Positions 1 to 8,733 of a stretch of DNA of 64,000 nt are shown piece by piece. The notes beneath the pieces were generated by a model. That model made no database searches. It had not been told where the DNA came from and saw only the letters and a program-made list of their open reading frames with translations. The stretch's first letter is position 1. Every line of letters begins with the position of its first letter. Made by a program: the position numbers and the translations under genes. The stretch spans positions 2,108,001 through 2,172,000 of the forward strand of contig NZ_CP047166.1 in NCBI RefSeq assembly GCF_016806125.1. The letters run 5' to 3'. This DNA comes from Ponticoccus alexandrii (lineage in GTDB: Bacteria; Pseudomonadota; Alphaproteobacteria; Rhodobacterales; Rhodobacteraceae).

Positions 1-1
1 G

Positions 2-1249
2 ACGCTGATCGCCGCGCTGGACCTTTCGGTGCCGATGCTGCGGGAACAGATGCGCACGCTGATGCTGGCCGAAGCGGACCCGCCCGCGGGCGACACCGGC
101 CTCGCGCATCTGACCGGACGGCTGGGCTGGCTGGTGGACAGCGGCGCCGTCGAAGAGGCCCGCGCGCTGCTGGATCTGACCGGTGTGGACGATCCCCGGC
201 TGTTCCGTCACTGGGCCGACCTCGGGCTGCTGCTGGGCCGATCGGAACCGGTTTGCGAGACGCTGGAACGCAACCCGATGCTCAGCGACGACATGTCCCT
301 GCGTATCTTCTGCACCGCCCGGGGCGGCGACTGGACCCGCGCTGCCCTGCTCTTGCGCACCGGCGAGACGCTTGGCGCGCTGCGCGGGCGGCAAGCTGAA
401 CTGCTGACCCGGTTCCTTGACCCGGAACTGGCAGAGGGCGAGCTTTTGCCGCCGGTGCGGCCCTCGCCGCTGGAATTCCGGCTGTTCGAGGCACTGGGGG
501 AACCGCTGCCCACCGCCCCGTTGCCCCTGCCCTTCGCGGTGCTGGACCTGTCGGGCGACAACGGCTGGCGCGATCAGATCCAGGCGGCGGAACGGCTGGC
601 GCGCGCGGGCAGCCTGCCGCCGAACCGCCTGCTGGGCATCTACTCGCTGCGCGAACCCGCCGCCTCGGGCGGGTTGTGGGACCGGGTCGAGGCCCTGCAG
701 GCCTTCGAGCGGGCACTGGAGCGCGGGGCGCCGGATACCGTCGGCCTGACCCTGCGGCAGGTCTGGCCGCAGATGGCCAGCGCGGGGCTGCTGGTGCCCT
801 TCTCGCAGCTCTTTGCCGCGCCGCTGGCGACGGTCGAGGGGCTCGACCCGGCGGCGGCACGGCTGGCGGCGCGCGCCGCTTTCCTCTCGCCCGCCTACGA
901 AGAGCTTGCGTCGGGCCTGACCGTCAATAGCCCCGAGATCGCCTTCCTGAGCGCCATTGCCCGTGGCGATGCGCCCGCCTCGCCGCTGCCGGACCTGCCC
1001 CATGCCGAGGCGGTCGCCGAGGGCTTTGGCGAGGCCGCGCCGCCGCCGGTTCTGACAGAGCAACTGGCGCAGGGCCGCCTGGGCGAGGTGATCCTGCGCG
1101 CCATGGCGCTGTTTGCCAGCGGCGCGGCGGGCAACGGCGGCGACCTGACCGATGCAATTGCCACCCTGCGCGCGGTGGGGCTGGAGGATACGGCCCGCCG
1201 CGCCGCGCTGGAACTGGTGCTGCTCGACGCGGAACGGGCGCGGCGATGA
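2..1249 (+). CDS. Hypothetical protein, 5' end outside window
   Basis: The reading frame is open from base 2, so the gene starts upstream of the window; an internal ATG at 29 is not evidence of a true start. At least 416 codons are present. The product is Leu/Ala-rich, soluble-looking and largely helical (short hydrophobic helices separated by Pro/Gly turns), somewhat like TPR-type solenoids, with no membrane segment or catalytic motif that I recognise. Its stop overlaps the xerD start by four bases (ATGA), so the two are translationally coupled and probably cotranscribed. Function unknown; a link to chromosome maintenance is only suggested by the neighbour. Confidence 0.75.
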   Translation, partial: TLIAALDLSVPMLREQMRTLMLAEADPPAGDTGLAHLTGRLGWLVDSGAVEEARALLDLTGVDDPRLFRHWADLGLLLGRSEPVCETLERNPMLSDDMSLRIFCTARGGDWTRAALLLRTGETLGALRGRQAELLTRFLDPELAEGELLPPVRPSPLEFRLFEALGEPLPTAPLPLPFAVLDLSGDNGWRDQIQAAERLARAGSLPPNRLLGIYSLREPAASGGLWDRVEALQAFERALERGAPDTVGLTLRQVWPQMASAGLLVPFSQLFAAPLATVEGLDPAAARLAARAAFLSPAYEELASGLTVNSPEIAFLSAIARGDAPASPLPDLPHAEAVAEGFGEAAPPPVLTEQLAQGRLGEVILRAMALFASGAAGNGGDLTDAIATLRAVGLEDTARRAALELVLLDAERARR

Positions 1250-2175
1250 GCACCGCCCAGTGGATCCCCCGCTTTCTCGAAGCCATGGCGGCAGAGCGCG
1301 GCGCGGCGGGCAATACGCTGGCCGCCTACGAACGCGACCTGACCCATGCGGCTGACTGGCTGGACGATCAGGGCCGCGACTTTGCCACCGCGATGCAGGA
1401 CGACGTCGAAGCCTACCTGGTGCACTGCGACCGGCAGGGGCTGTCGCGGGCCACGCGGGCGCGGCGGCTGTCGGCGATCAAGCAGCTGTACCGCTTTGCC
1501 TTCGAAGAGGGCCTGCGCGCAGACAACCCGGCAGTGCAGGTCGCCGGGCCGGGGCGCGACAAGCGCCTGCCCAAGACCCTGACGGTCGAGGAGGTGGACC
1601 GCCTGCTCGACGCGGGCGCGGCACATGGCCGGACAGAGGCCGACCGCAGCCGTAACGCCTGCCTGATGCAGTTGCTCTACGCAACCGGCATGCGGGTCAC
1701 GGAACTGGTATCCCTGCCCGTCTCCTCGGCACGGGGCGATCCCCGCATGCTGCTGATCCGCGGCAAGGGCGGAAAGGAGCGCATGGTGCCGCTGTCGCCC
1801 CCGGCCCGCGCGGCGCTGACCGACTGGCTGGTGCAAAGGGAAGCGGGTGAAGAGGCGAAGCAGGCAGCGGGCAAACCTCTGTCGCCCTTCCTGTTCCCCT
1901 CGCGCGGCAAGGCCGGACACCTGACGCGCCATGCTTTCTACATGGCGATCAAGGACTTCGCGGTGGAGGCCGGGGTCAGCCCCGCCAAGGTGACACCACA
2001 CACGCTGCGCCATGCCTTCGCGACGCATCTTCTGGCCAACGGGGCCGACCTGCGGGCGATCCAGACCCTGCTGGGTCATGCGGATGTGGCGACAACCGAG
2101 ATCTACACCCATGTTCTGGAAGAGCGGTTGCGGGCGCTGGTGCTGGATCACCACCCCCTTGCCCGAGACGGCTGA
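1246..2175 (+). CDS. xerD: Site-specific tyrosine recombinase XerD
   Basis: Resolves chromosome dimers at dif together with XerC. The 309-residue protein has the N-terminal SAM-like core-binding domain (about 1-95) and the C-terminal catalytic domain. The full catalytic set is visible: Arg150 (LLYATGMRVTEL), Lys174 (RGKGGKER), His252 and Arg255 (HTLRHAFATHLL), His278 (LLGHADVATTEIYTH) and the nucleophile Tyr287. Length and the ATGMRVTEL/LGHADVATTEIYTH blocks fit the XerC/XerD family, and the N-terminal NTLAAYERDL is closer to XerD; XerC cannot be fully excluded. No phage or integron neighbours, so it is the housekeeping recombinase. The ATG overlaps the upstream stop. Confidence 0.92.
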   Translation: MSTAQWIPRFLEAMAAERGAAGNTLAAYERDLTHAADWLDDQGRDFATAMQDDVEAYLVHCDRQGLSRATRARRLSAIKQLYRFAFEEGLRADNPAVQVAGPGRDKRLPKTLTVEEVDRLLDAGAAHGRTEADRSRNACLMQLLYATGMRVTELVSLPVSSARGDPRMLLIRGKGGKERMVPLSPPARAALTDWLVQREAGEEAKQAAGKPLSPFLFPSRGKAGHLTRHAFYMAIKDFAVEAGVSPAKVTPHTLRHAFATHLLANGADLRAIQTLLGHADVATTEIYTHVLEERLRALVLDHHPLARDG

Positions 2176-2280
2176 GAGCGGTTTCGCCTCGCTGCGCGAG
2201 CCGACCGGCGCGCCGCTATGCGGCGCGCAGACGAAGGTCAGCCATTCCTTGCGGACCCCGATCTTCGTGGCGTCGTCGCC

Positions 2281-2343
2281 GGGGCTCTGCCCCCGTCCCT
2301 GCGGGCCTCCCCCGAGGGTATTTGGAGGACCAGAGAAGCAGGG
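2281..2343 (+). repeat. Dispersed intergenic repeat, copy A
   Basis: Lies in the 308-base gap between xerD and the CorB-like gene. It begins with the palindrome-like GGGGCTCTGCCCC, then GAGGGTATTTGGAGGACCAG and AGAAGCAGGG. The same layout occurs at 28673-28725 on this strand and at 43841-43872 and 63347-63408 on the other. The rest of the gap (2176-2280, 2344-2483) holds nothing that I recognise. Confidence 0.7.
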
Positions 2344-2483
2344 CCTGCGCCGGGGTGGCAGGCGGCGGTCTGACGGGAAGTTTGGGCCGCCGGGCTTGAA
2401 CCGTCCCGGGCGGCGCCCCATAACCCCTGCGATGAGGCCGGAGAGACGCTGGCCGCACCGCATTTTAGGAAAAGACCTGATCC

Positions 2484-3812
2484 ATGGAAACGGCTGGCAG
2501 CCTTCTCGATTCATCATTCTGGTTCACCTCCGGGGCGATCCTGGCGCTGATCATGCTTTCGGCCTTCTTCTCGGGGTCAGAGACGGCCCTGACCGCCGCC
2601 TCGCGCGGGAAGCTGCGGGCGGCCTCTGACAAGGGGTCGAGCGGCGCCGAGAAGGCGCTGGAGATCACCGAGGACAACGAGCGGCTGATCGGGTCGGTCC
2701 TTCTGGGCAACAACATGGTGAACATCCTCGCCACCTCGTTGGCGACGGCCCTCTTTACCCGGCTTTTCGGCGAAAGCGGCGTGGCGCTGGCGACGCTGTT
2801 CATGACCTTCCTCGTGCTGATCTTCGCCGAGGTGCTGCCGAAGACCTATGCTATCACCAATCCTGAAACCGCCGCCTCGCGCGTGGCGCGGCCCATCGCC
2901 GTAGTGGTGCGGGTCTTCGCCCCCGTCGTCTCTGCCGTGCGGTTGCTGGTGCGCGGCGTGCTGCGCATCTTCGGCGTGCGCGCCGATCCTGACAGCCAGA
3001 TCCTTGCGGTGCGCGAGGAAATCGCCGGGGCGCTGCAGCTTGGCCACTCCGAGGGTGTTGTCCAGAAGGAGGACCGCGACCGCATCCTTGGCGCGCTGGA
3101 CCTTGGCGACCGGACGGTGGAAGAGGTCATGCTGCACCGCTCGAAGATCGAGATGATCGACGCCGACGCGCGCCCGCAGGAAATTCTCGAGCAATGCCTT
3201 GAAAGCAGCCATACCCGCCTGCCGGTCTACCAGGGCGACCCTGAGAACATCATCGGCGTGCTGCATTCCCGGGACCTGCTGCGCGCCATGTACCGTCTGG
3301 TGGACGAAGAGCTCCCGATGGCCGGCGTCATCAAGGATTTCAAGGTGACCGATGTCGCCATGAAGCCCTATTTCGTGCCGGACACGACCTCTCTGGACGA
3401 GCAGATGCGCCAGTTCCTGCGGCGCCGCACGCATTTCGCGCTGGTGGTGGACGAATACGGGTCGCTGAAGGGGCTGATCACGCTTGAGGACATCCTCGAA
3501 GAGATCGTGGGAGAGATAACCGACGAATTCGACCCGGATGCCGAGCACCCGATCCGCAAGGCCGAGGACGGCAACTACCTGATCGATGGTGCCATGACGA
3601 TCCGCGACTTCAACCGGGCAACAGACTGGACGCTGCCGGACGACGAGGCGAACACCGTTGCGGGGCTGGTTATCTTCGAAAGCCAGATGATCCCGGCCGT
3701 CGGACAGGTCTTCAACTTTCACGGCTTCCGCTTCGAGGTGCTGACGCGCGAGAACAACCGCATCACCCGGCTGAAAATCCGCCCGCTGGACCCCGAAGGC
3801 GTCTCTGCCTGA
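2484..3812 (+). CDS. CorB/CNNM-family membrane protein (DUF21-CBS-CorC_HlyC)
   Basis: A 442-residue polytopic membrane protein of the CorB/CNNM (hemolysin C-like) family, linked in other organisms to Mg2+ or divalent cation efflux. Domain order: DUF21 transmembrane domain with about four segments (residues 10-160, including the polar GSETALTAASRGKLR stretch), a CBS pair (about 205-335, with HTRLPVYQGD and HFALVVDEYGSLKGLITLEDILEEIVGEI), and a C-terminal CorC_HlyC domain (about 345-435). Length is normal for the YfjD/CorB type. It stands alone between a repeat and the convergent sensor kinase. Transport activity is inferred from the family. Confidence 0.88.
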   Translation: METAGSLLDSSFWFTSGAILALIMLSAFFSGSETALTAASRGKLRAASDKGSSGAEKALEITEDNERLIGSVLLGNNMVNILATSLATALFTRLFGESGVALATLFMTFLVLIFAEVLPKTYAITNPETAASRVARPIAVVVRVFAPVVSAVRLLVRGVLRIFGVRADPDSQILAVREEIAGALQLGHSEGVVQKEDRDRILGALDLGDRTVEEVMLHRSKIEMIDADARPQEILEQCLESSHTRLPVYQGDPENIIGVLHSRDLLRAMYRLVDEELPMAGVIKDFKVTDVAMKPYFVPDTTSLDEQMRQFLRRRTHFALVVDEYGSLKGLITLEDILEEIVGEITDEFDPDAEHPIRKAEDGNYLIDGAMTIRDFNRATDWTLPDDEANTVAGLVIFESQMIPAVGQVFNFHGFRFEVLTRENNRITRLKIRPLDPEGVSA

Positions 3813-3858
3813 GCGCGGACGACGCGCCGATGCCCACGACGGGTCCCGGGGCGGTCCG

Positions 3859-4971
3859 TCAGGCCGCGACGCCCTCGCGCAGCGAGGGAGGCGGCACCAC
3901 GAGGTGCAGCCGGTAACCCGTGTCACCTGCCGCAATCGTCAGTAGTCCACCGACCTGCTCAGCGGCGGCATGCATAAGCCGCTTGCCGATCCCGGCACCC
4001 GCCTCCGCCGCCTCCGCGACCCCGTCGCCCCTGCCATTGTCTTCGCAGAACAGCTCGAGCCCCTGCGGTCCGTCGTCCAGACGGAACGCAAGCCGGCCCG
4101 CGTGAAGGCCCGCGAAGGCATGCTTGAAGGAATTGGCGGCGAATTCGCTGATCACCACCGCAAGCGCAGAGGCCACGTCGGGCGCGATCTGCACCGGCGC
4201 CAGATCCTCGACAAGCGTCACCGCCTCGGGCGCCTGGCTGCGCAACAGCGCCACGACCCGGCCAAGATAGGTGTCGGCGGGGATCTCGGAGCGCAGTTCC
4301 GACTGGTAGAGCGCCGAATGCAGTTCCGCCACCGCGGCAACCCGCCGGGCCACGGCGTCCAGCATCTCTTTGGTTTCCTCCTCGCGGGCGCGGGCGCGAT
4401 AGAGGCGCACCAGTGATGACACGGTCTGAAGCGAGTTCTTCACCCTGTGGTCGATCTCGTCGCGCAGGATCTCTTCGTTCCGCAGCGCACGGCGCAGGTC
4501 GAGCTGGCGCATGACCTGATCGGCCATGACCTGCAGGGTGCGGCGCTGAAGCTCCGTCAGGCGGCGCGGCTTGGTGTCCAGCACACAGAGCGTGCCAAGC
4601 CGGTGTCCCGAGGCGGACTTCAGCACGGCCCCGGCATAGAAGCGCATGCTTGACAACTCTCCGCAACACAGCGGGTTGCCCGCGGTCCGCACATCGCACA
4701 GCGTGTCGGGGATCTCGAACAGGGCGTCTGACTGGATTGCATGGGCGCAAATCGACTGGCCCAGCGGGGTCTGCGGACTGTCCATGCCGACGCGGGCCTT
4801 GAACCATTGCCGGTCCCCGTCGACGAGGCTGATCAGGGCGACCGGCATGTCCAGAAGCTGCGCGACGAGGTTGACCACCTCGTCGAACTCCGCCTCTGGC
4901 GCGCTGTCGAGAATCTCGTAGTCGCGCAGCGCGGTCAGACGCGCCGTTTCCGTTTCGGACAGGTCGGTCAC
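3859..4971 (-). CDS. GAF-domain sensor histidine kinase, HisKA_2/HWE type
   Basis: Cytosolic two-component kinase of about 370 residues. An N-terminal GAF domain (about 20-165) is followed by the HisKA_2 dimerisation/phosphoacceptor box DEIDHRVKNSLQTVSSLVRL, with His as the likely phosphorylation site, and a C-terminal HATPase with NSFKHAF and CEDNGRGDG nucleotide-binding motifs. I chose the GTG at 4971 because GAGGGG lies seven bases upstream; an ATG at 4989 in the same frame lacks a ribosome binding site. Such kinases in Alphaproteobacteria usually act in light, redox or general-stress signalling. No receiver gene is adjacent; the closest is the stand-alone receiver at 8160-8546. Confidence 0.87.
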   Translation of the reverse strand: MTDLSETETARLTALRDYEILDSAPEAEFDEVVNLVAQLLDMPVALISLVDGDRQWFKARVGMDSPQTPLGQSICAHAIQSDALFEIPDTLCDVRTAGNPLCCGELSSMRFYAGAVLKSASGHRLGTLCVLDTKPRRLTELQRRTLQVMADQVMRQLDLRRALRNEEILRDEIDHRVKNSLQTVSSLVRLYRARAREEETKEMLDAVARRVAAVAELHSALYQSELRSEIPADTYLGRVVALLRSQAPEAVTLVEDLAPVQIAPDVASALAVVISEFAANSFKHAFAGLHAGRLAFRLDDGPQGLELFCEDNGRGDGVAEAAEAGAGIGKRLMHAAAEQVGGLLTIAAGDTGYRLHLVVPPPSLREGVAA

Positions 4972-5123
4972 ACGGCACCCCTCAATCATCCCAAGGCGGG
5001 CACCCTAACGGCTTTGGACCGGAAATCAAGCGATCCTGCGACGGGCGCTGCCGCCCGGTGTACAACCGCCACCGGCATTGCCAGTCCGCCAGAGACCCTG
5101 CCACCAACCGGGCCGTTTACCGC

Positions 5124-5366
5124 TTAGCCGTTGCAGGCGCAGCCCGGTCCGACACGGCAGGACTTGCTGGTCGAGATGCAGGAATTACCGCAGGCCTTCC
5201 CCTTGCGGCAGGTCTTGCAACAGCCTTGGGAAAAGGCTGGACCGTTCATCAGGTTCTGCATCCGGAACTCGAAGCTGGCCGGATCGACTGGCGGTCCCGC
5301 TGCCGCCACCCCCTCGGCCTGCGCCGCCCCCGCAAGCATGGCCAGGCATAAAGCAATCCACCGCAT
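5124..5366 (-). CDS. Small secreted Cys-rich protein
   Basis: An 80-residue product with a clear Sec signal peptide (MRWIALCLAMLAGAAQA) and a C-terminal block with eight cysteines in about 30 residues (CCKTCRKGKACGNSCIS...CRVGPGCACNG). The KxCGxSCI-x-KxC pattern resembles a small family of exported bacterial proteins of unknown function; disulfides or metal binding are likely but not proven. The ATG at 5366 is preceded by GGGAGG, a strong ribosome binding site. A perfect CtrA consensus site lies about 30 bases upstream (5395-5409), so expression is probably controlled by CtrA. Confidence 0.82.
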   Translation of the reverse strand: MRWIALCLAMLAGAAQAEGVAAAGPPVDPASFEFRMQNLMNGPAFSQGCCKTCRKGKACGNSCISTSKSCRVGPGCACNG

Positions 5367-5394
5367 CCCGAATCCTCCCATGGTTCGGGGCACG

Positions 5395-5409
5395 TTAACC
5401 TTTCGTTAA
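5395..5409 (-). promoter_or_regulatory. Perfect CtrA binding site TTAA-N7-TTAA
   Basis: The sequence reads TTAACCTTTCGTTAA and continues CCAT, matching both halves and the seven-base spacing of the CtrA full site. It is the only exact match I found in the window, and it lies directly upstream of the Cys-rich secreted protein gene. Confidence 0.75.
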
Positions 5410-5459
5410 CCATTTGTGTCGCAGGTTTCCGTGAAAAGAGCGTTTACGGGCGCCCCGGC

Positions 5460-6713
5460 TCAGACCGCGCCCGCAGCCGCCCGAACCTTTTCAAGGTCCG
5501 GCTGGTAGCGGATGTCCAGCGCCGCCCGGTCCAGCGCCCGGCCAGCGCAGGCGCGGGCGGCCTCGGCCACGCGCGGGTCGCGGGCGGCAAAGCACACCTG
5601 CCGCAAGGCCACCTGGACGGTGCGGTGCACATCCACATCATCCCCTGCGCAGCGGGCAATCGGATCGAACCCGGCCTCGAACAGCGTTTCGGGGTTCAGC
5701 CTGCGGGCCCAGATGCGCGGGTACTGCGGTTCTTCCATGGCGCCGACCTGCGCCGCGGACAGGACCCGCGCCATCCGGTTGAGGATGTCGATGGCGGTGC
5801 CCGGATCGTTGATCCCCGGCGACAGGGCCTTGACCGCGACCTCTGCCAGAACGCGGGCGCCGTACTCCGGGTCTTCCTCGAAAGAGCGCAGCTCGCTCAG
5901 GGGCAGGCAATTGCGCAACCGCTGCTCGGCGTCCTCGGGCAGGGTCTCGGTGCAGTCCACATAGGCCAGCGGCTCTCCGCGCAGCAGGTACTGCCCGACC
6001 TCCGTCACCACGTAGACGCGCAAATCGGACGCCTCGGCGGCATCCTGAAGCGCCGCCTGAAAGATCTGCTGAAGATAGCCGCAGCGGTCGGCGCGCAGCG
6101 GCCATGCGCTTTGCGGAATCTGCGCCTGTGCATCGTCCAGCGCATGGGCGCCGTGACAGGGCAGATCGGCGGCGCGGGTGACGGCGCGGGCCACCTCTGC
6201 CTCGATCTGCGAGGCGGTGAAGGTCAGGCTGCCAAGCCCCTCCAGATGAACGATCCAGCGGATCAGAGAGACGACCACCATTCCCACGACCAGCAGCGAC
6301 ATGAAGAACAGCACCACGATCTCGCGCTCGTCGAAGAGCCCGGCGTGGCGCATGATGATGCCGATCAGCGAGAACAGGTAGGCGCCGAGGAAATTGGCCA
6401 GCACGCTTTGCGTGACCGTGTCCTCGCGCAGGATCAGGTGGCTGCGCGGCGTCCAGAGATTGGCCGCCGAAATCAGCGCGTTCAGCATGATGGTCAGCGA
6501 GAAGGTCGTGACCGTCAGCATCGAGGTCGCGAGGATGTTCAGGATCGTATCCACCGCCTCGGCGCCCACCCGACCCTTGAGGTCGAAGGGGATCAGCGGC
6601 GCGATCAGCTTCGACAGCAGCACCGCCACCACCGCGAGGACGGCAAAGAGCGTGACGCGCACATAGATCCGGCGCGACAGTTGGCGCAGCCGCTTGAGAA
6701 GGCTGTTCAGCAC
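5460..6713 (-). CDS. DUF2254 integral membrane protein
   Basis: A 417-residue membrane protein. The N-terminal half has four hydrophobic segments (about 18-42, 60-85, 108-130, 140-165), followed by a soluble part with ISPGINDPGTAID-like sequence typical of DUF2254; here it reads ALSPGINDPGTAIDILNRM. Function of the family is not established. GTG start at 6713, with AAGGGA six to ten bases upstream. No operon partner: the 5' side is the decayed oxidoreductase region and the 3' side the Cys-rich protein gene. Confidence 0.85.
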   Translation of the reverse strand: MLNSLLKRLRQLSRRIYVRVTLFAVLAVVAVLLSKLIAPLIPFDLKGRVGAEAVDTILNILATSMLTVTTFSLTIMLNALISAANLWTPRSHLILREDTVTQSVLANFLGAYLFSLIGIIMRHAGLFDEREIVVLFFMSLLVVGMVVVSLIRWIVHLEGLGSLTFTASQIEAEVARAVTRAADLPCHGAHALDDAQAQIPQSAWPLRADRCGYLQQIFQAALQDAAEASDLRVYVVTEVGQYLLRGEPLAYVDCTETLPEDAEQRLRNCLPLSELRSFEEDPEYGARVLAEVAVKALSPGINDPGTAIDILNRMARVLSAAQVGAMEEPQYPRIWARRLNPETLFEAGFDPIARCAGDDVDVHRTVQVALRQVCFAARDPRVAEAARACAGRALDRAALDIRYQPDLEKVRAAAGAV

Positions 6714-6809
6714 ATGGGTCCCTTTCGATCGTGAGGTCGCCTGTCGCGGACAGGAGGTTCCTGCCCAACTCTGGCCCGGAAACTCCGGTGAGGGAACAGG
6801 GGACTGGGT

Positions 6810-7040
6810 ATGGCACTGCTCCGTCTCTGCGTGATCGGTGGCGGGGGCCTGCGCTGTTGCGGGCTGTATCCCCTGGCAAAACCTGACTTCTCGGGCCTCA
6901 TGCTACTCGAACGGTCCGGGTTCACCTCCGGTTCCACGGGGTACGCGGCGGGCGGCCATCAAACCCTGAACGGCGACAGGACCGTTGTCGCGCTTCGGCG
7001 CTATCCGATATGCCCGCACCAAGACCTCGCTGGAGTTACT
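6810..7040 (+). pseudogene. Relic of an FAD-dependent dimethylglycine/sarcosine dehydrogenase-type oxidoreductase (N-terminus)
   Basis: Translated from 6810, this stretch reads LCVIGGGGLRCC, GLYPLAKP, LMLLERSGFTSGSTGYAAGG and HQTLNGD, which line up in order with the N-terminus of the DAO-GcvT oxidoreductase family (CVIGGG, LYHLTK, LLERxELTSGSTWHAAGG, HTLNGD). The similarity ends near residue 75; the frame runs on without family features, and the roughly 800-residue remainder is missing. The dinucleotide-binding GxGxxG is damaged (GGGGLR), as is the usual SGSTWHAAGG (SGSTGYAAGG). I read it as a gene fragment under decay; it may still be translated into a short nonfunctional peptide. Confidence 0.72.
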
Positions 7041-7520
7041 TCAAAATTGCCTCTCAACACTATGTTTCAGAGAGAAAAATGGAGACGATATGAGGCGGTC
7101 AGGGGGCAGCGTGTGTTCCGTGCACAATGTCTCTTTGCGCCCGATGGCAACCTGCCGGACCCCGGGCCGGCCTTGCCTGTCGTGACAGAGGATGCCGCTG
7201 TGCAGGTCTGCCAGCTGGTCAGGATCGGCGGCACGGGACAGAGGGTCTGCATCTCTGGCGGGTATGCGCAAGATGCGGGCTGCTCCGTCATGCGGTCCCG
7301 CCAGCGGTCGGAGGCCGATACCCCCGGAAACCGCCGCCCCGCCACGCCGTTCACCGCGCCGTTCTTCGGTCGCGACGGCCCGGGCATGCAGCACTGACAT
7401 CGCGCTTTTCGGATGTTGCGCCGCAGCATGGTGCGGTACTTTCTTGCGCAGACACAAATTATGCTTGCCTTGTCACAAAGAGTACTCACACTTTGCGCAA
7501 CTTTATGCTAGGGTGCGCGC
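7041..7520. other. Gene-poor stretch after the oxidoreductase relic
   Basis: Frames on both strands are open here but show no family motif, no good ribosome binding site and uneven composition. It is most likely decayed coding DNA continuing the relic. The last 100 bases are AT-richer and probably carry the promoter of the nucleotidyltransferase gene at 7521. Confidence 0.4.
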
Positions 7521-8129
7521 ATGCAAGACATAGCCATTCTTCTTCCCGCCGCTGGCGCAAGTTCGCGGATGCGCGGACGCGACAAGCTGACCGAACTGGT
7601 GGAGGGCACGCCCCTTCTGCGCCGTCAGGCACAGCGCGCAATCGCAACGGGGGCGCATGTCTGCGTCACCCTGCCCGATTATGACCACCCCCGGGCCGAG
7701 GTGCTGGCCGGGCTTCCCGTTCAGCTTGTGGCCGTACCGGACACCGATCAGGGCATGTCCTCGTCGATCCGGCGCGGAATCGGGATGCTGCCGCGTGGCA
7801 TCGTCGCCGCGATCATCCTGCCCGCCGATATGCCGGATCTCGACAGTCAGGACCTATCCCTCCTGATCACCGGTTTCCGCGCCACCCCCCACCCGATGCT
7901 TCAGCAGGCCACGACCGAAGACGGCACGCCGGGCCACCCGGTTCTGTTTCCGGCCGATTGCTTCATGGCCCTGCAACAGTTGACCGGGGACCAAGGCGCC
8001 CGGGAGGTCCTGAAGGCCAACGAGCACCGGGTGCGGCGCGTCGCGTTGTCCGGGGCCAGGGCGCTGACGGATCTCGACACGCCGGAGGCCTGGGAGGAAT
8101 GGCAGGCGGCCCGTATATGCGCACAATAG
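7521..8129 (+). CDS. MocA/MobA-like nucleotidyltransferase
   Basis: A 202-residue NTP transferase of the molybdenum-cofactor cytidylyl/guanylyltransferase-like family. The N-terminal signature LLPAAGASSRMRGRDKL is the nucleotide-binding loop with its Lys, GMSSSIRRGI and LPADMPDL (metal-binding Asp) follow, and DGTPGHPVLF closes the substrate site. MocA (CTP transfer to molybdopterin for xanthine dehydrogenase-type enzymes) is the best guess, since such genes are often next to xdh/cox loci, but no molybdoenzyme is adjacent here. Ends 30 bases before the convergent receiver gene. Confidence 0.8.
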   Translation: MQDIAILLPAAGASSRMRGRDKLTELVEGTPLLRRQAQRAIATGAHVCVTLPDYDHPRAEVLAGLPVQLVAVPDTDQGMSSSIRRGIGMLPRGIVAAIILPADMPDLDSQDLSLLITGFRATPHPMLQQATTEDGTPGHPVLFPADCFMALQQLTGDQGAREVLKANEHRVRRVALSGARALTDLDTPEAWEEWQAARICAQ

Positions 8130-8159
8130 CATTCCGAAACCGAGCCTTGCGTCTACCCG

Positions 8160-8546
8160 CTAATGCAGCGCATGAGCGTGAACGGCCCGTTGCACCGCTG
8201 GGGCGATGAACTCCCGCTTGGACCAGATCTCTTTCACATTGGCGGCTTGCGCCTTCGCGTACATGAAGGGTGACGGGAAGTCAGAGACGATGATGACCGG
8301 CACCCGGCGCAAGACACGATCTTCCGCCAGTTCCGACACGAAATCCACGCCTCTGCCGTCCGGCAGGGCGTTGTCGAGGAACAGGATAGACACGGTTCTT
8401 TCCCGCAGCCGCCTGCGCGCTTCGTCCAGGTTGCGGGCAACGACCATCGGAAGCCCGGGGCAGCTTTTCCCGACGACACGACGCATCATGTGGCGGTCGA
8501 ACTCGACGTCGTCGACGATCAGGCAGACCGCTTTCTTATCGGACAT
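8160..8546 (-). CDS. Stand-alone CheY-like response regulator
   Basis: A 128-residue single receiver domain without output domain. Acidic pair Asp12/Asp13 (LIVDDVEFDR), phosphoacceptor Asp58 (LFLDNALPDGRG), the switch Ser in VIIVSDF and the conserved Lys in IWSKREF are all present, so it should be phosphorylatable. ATG at 8546 (MSDKKAV) is preferred over an upstream GTG-started extension. Partner kinase unknown; the HisKA_2 kinase at 3859-4971 lies 3 kb away on the same strand, and kinases of that class often pair with single-domain receivers. Confidence 0.85.
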   Translation of the reverse strand: MSDKKAVCLIVDDVEFDRHMMRRVVGKSCPGLPMVVARNLDEARRRLRERTVSILFLDNALPDGRGVDFVSELAEDRVLRRVPVIIVSDFPSPFMYAKAQAANVKEIWSKREFIAPAVQRAVHAHALH

Positions 8547-8629
8547 GATGCACCTCACGGTATCCACTGCCACCATGCGCCAGCTGTTTTGCGCTTCGAT
8601 TAACGAACCCCCGCCGAGTCCCTAAAATT

Positions 8630-8659
8630 GAAACGGGGCGACCTGCGCCGCCCCGTTTC
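8630..8659 (-). terminator. Intrinsic terminator of the Hint protein gene
   Basis: Perfect 11-bp stem GAAACGGGGCG / CGCCCCGTTTC with an eight-base loop. On the minus strand it is followed by AATTTT, about 75 bases after the stop of the Hint gene. Confidence 0.8.
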
Positions 8660-8733
8660 CCTGTGTTCCGTTCCTGCGCGCGAGGGTCGACCGCGTGCTG
8701 GAATGGGCTGCATATTCCGTTCCGGCGCGCCGG

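Noticed and set aside
7067-7489. Minus-strand frame of 140 codons in the relic region
   Set aside because: No family motif, odd Cys/Arg-rich composition and no ribosome binding site.
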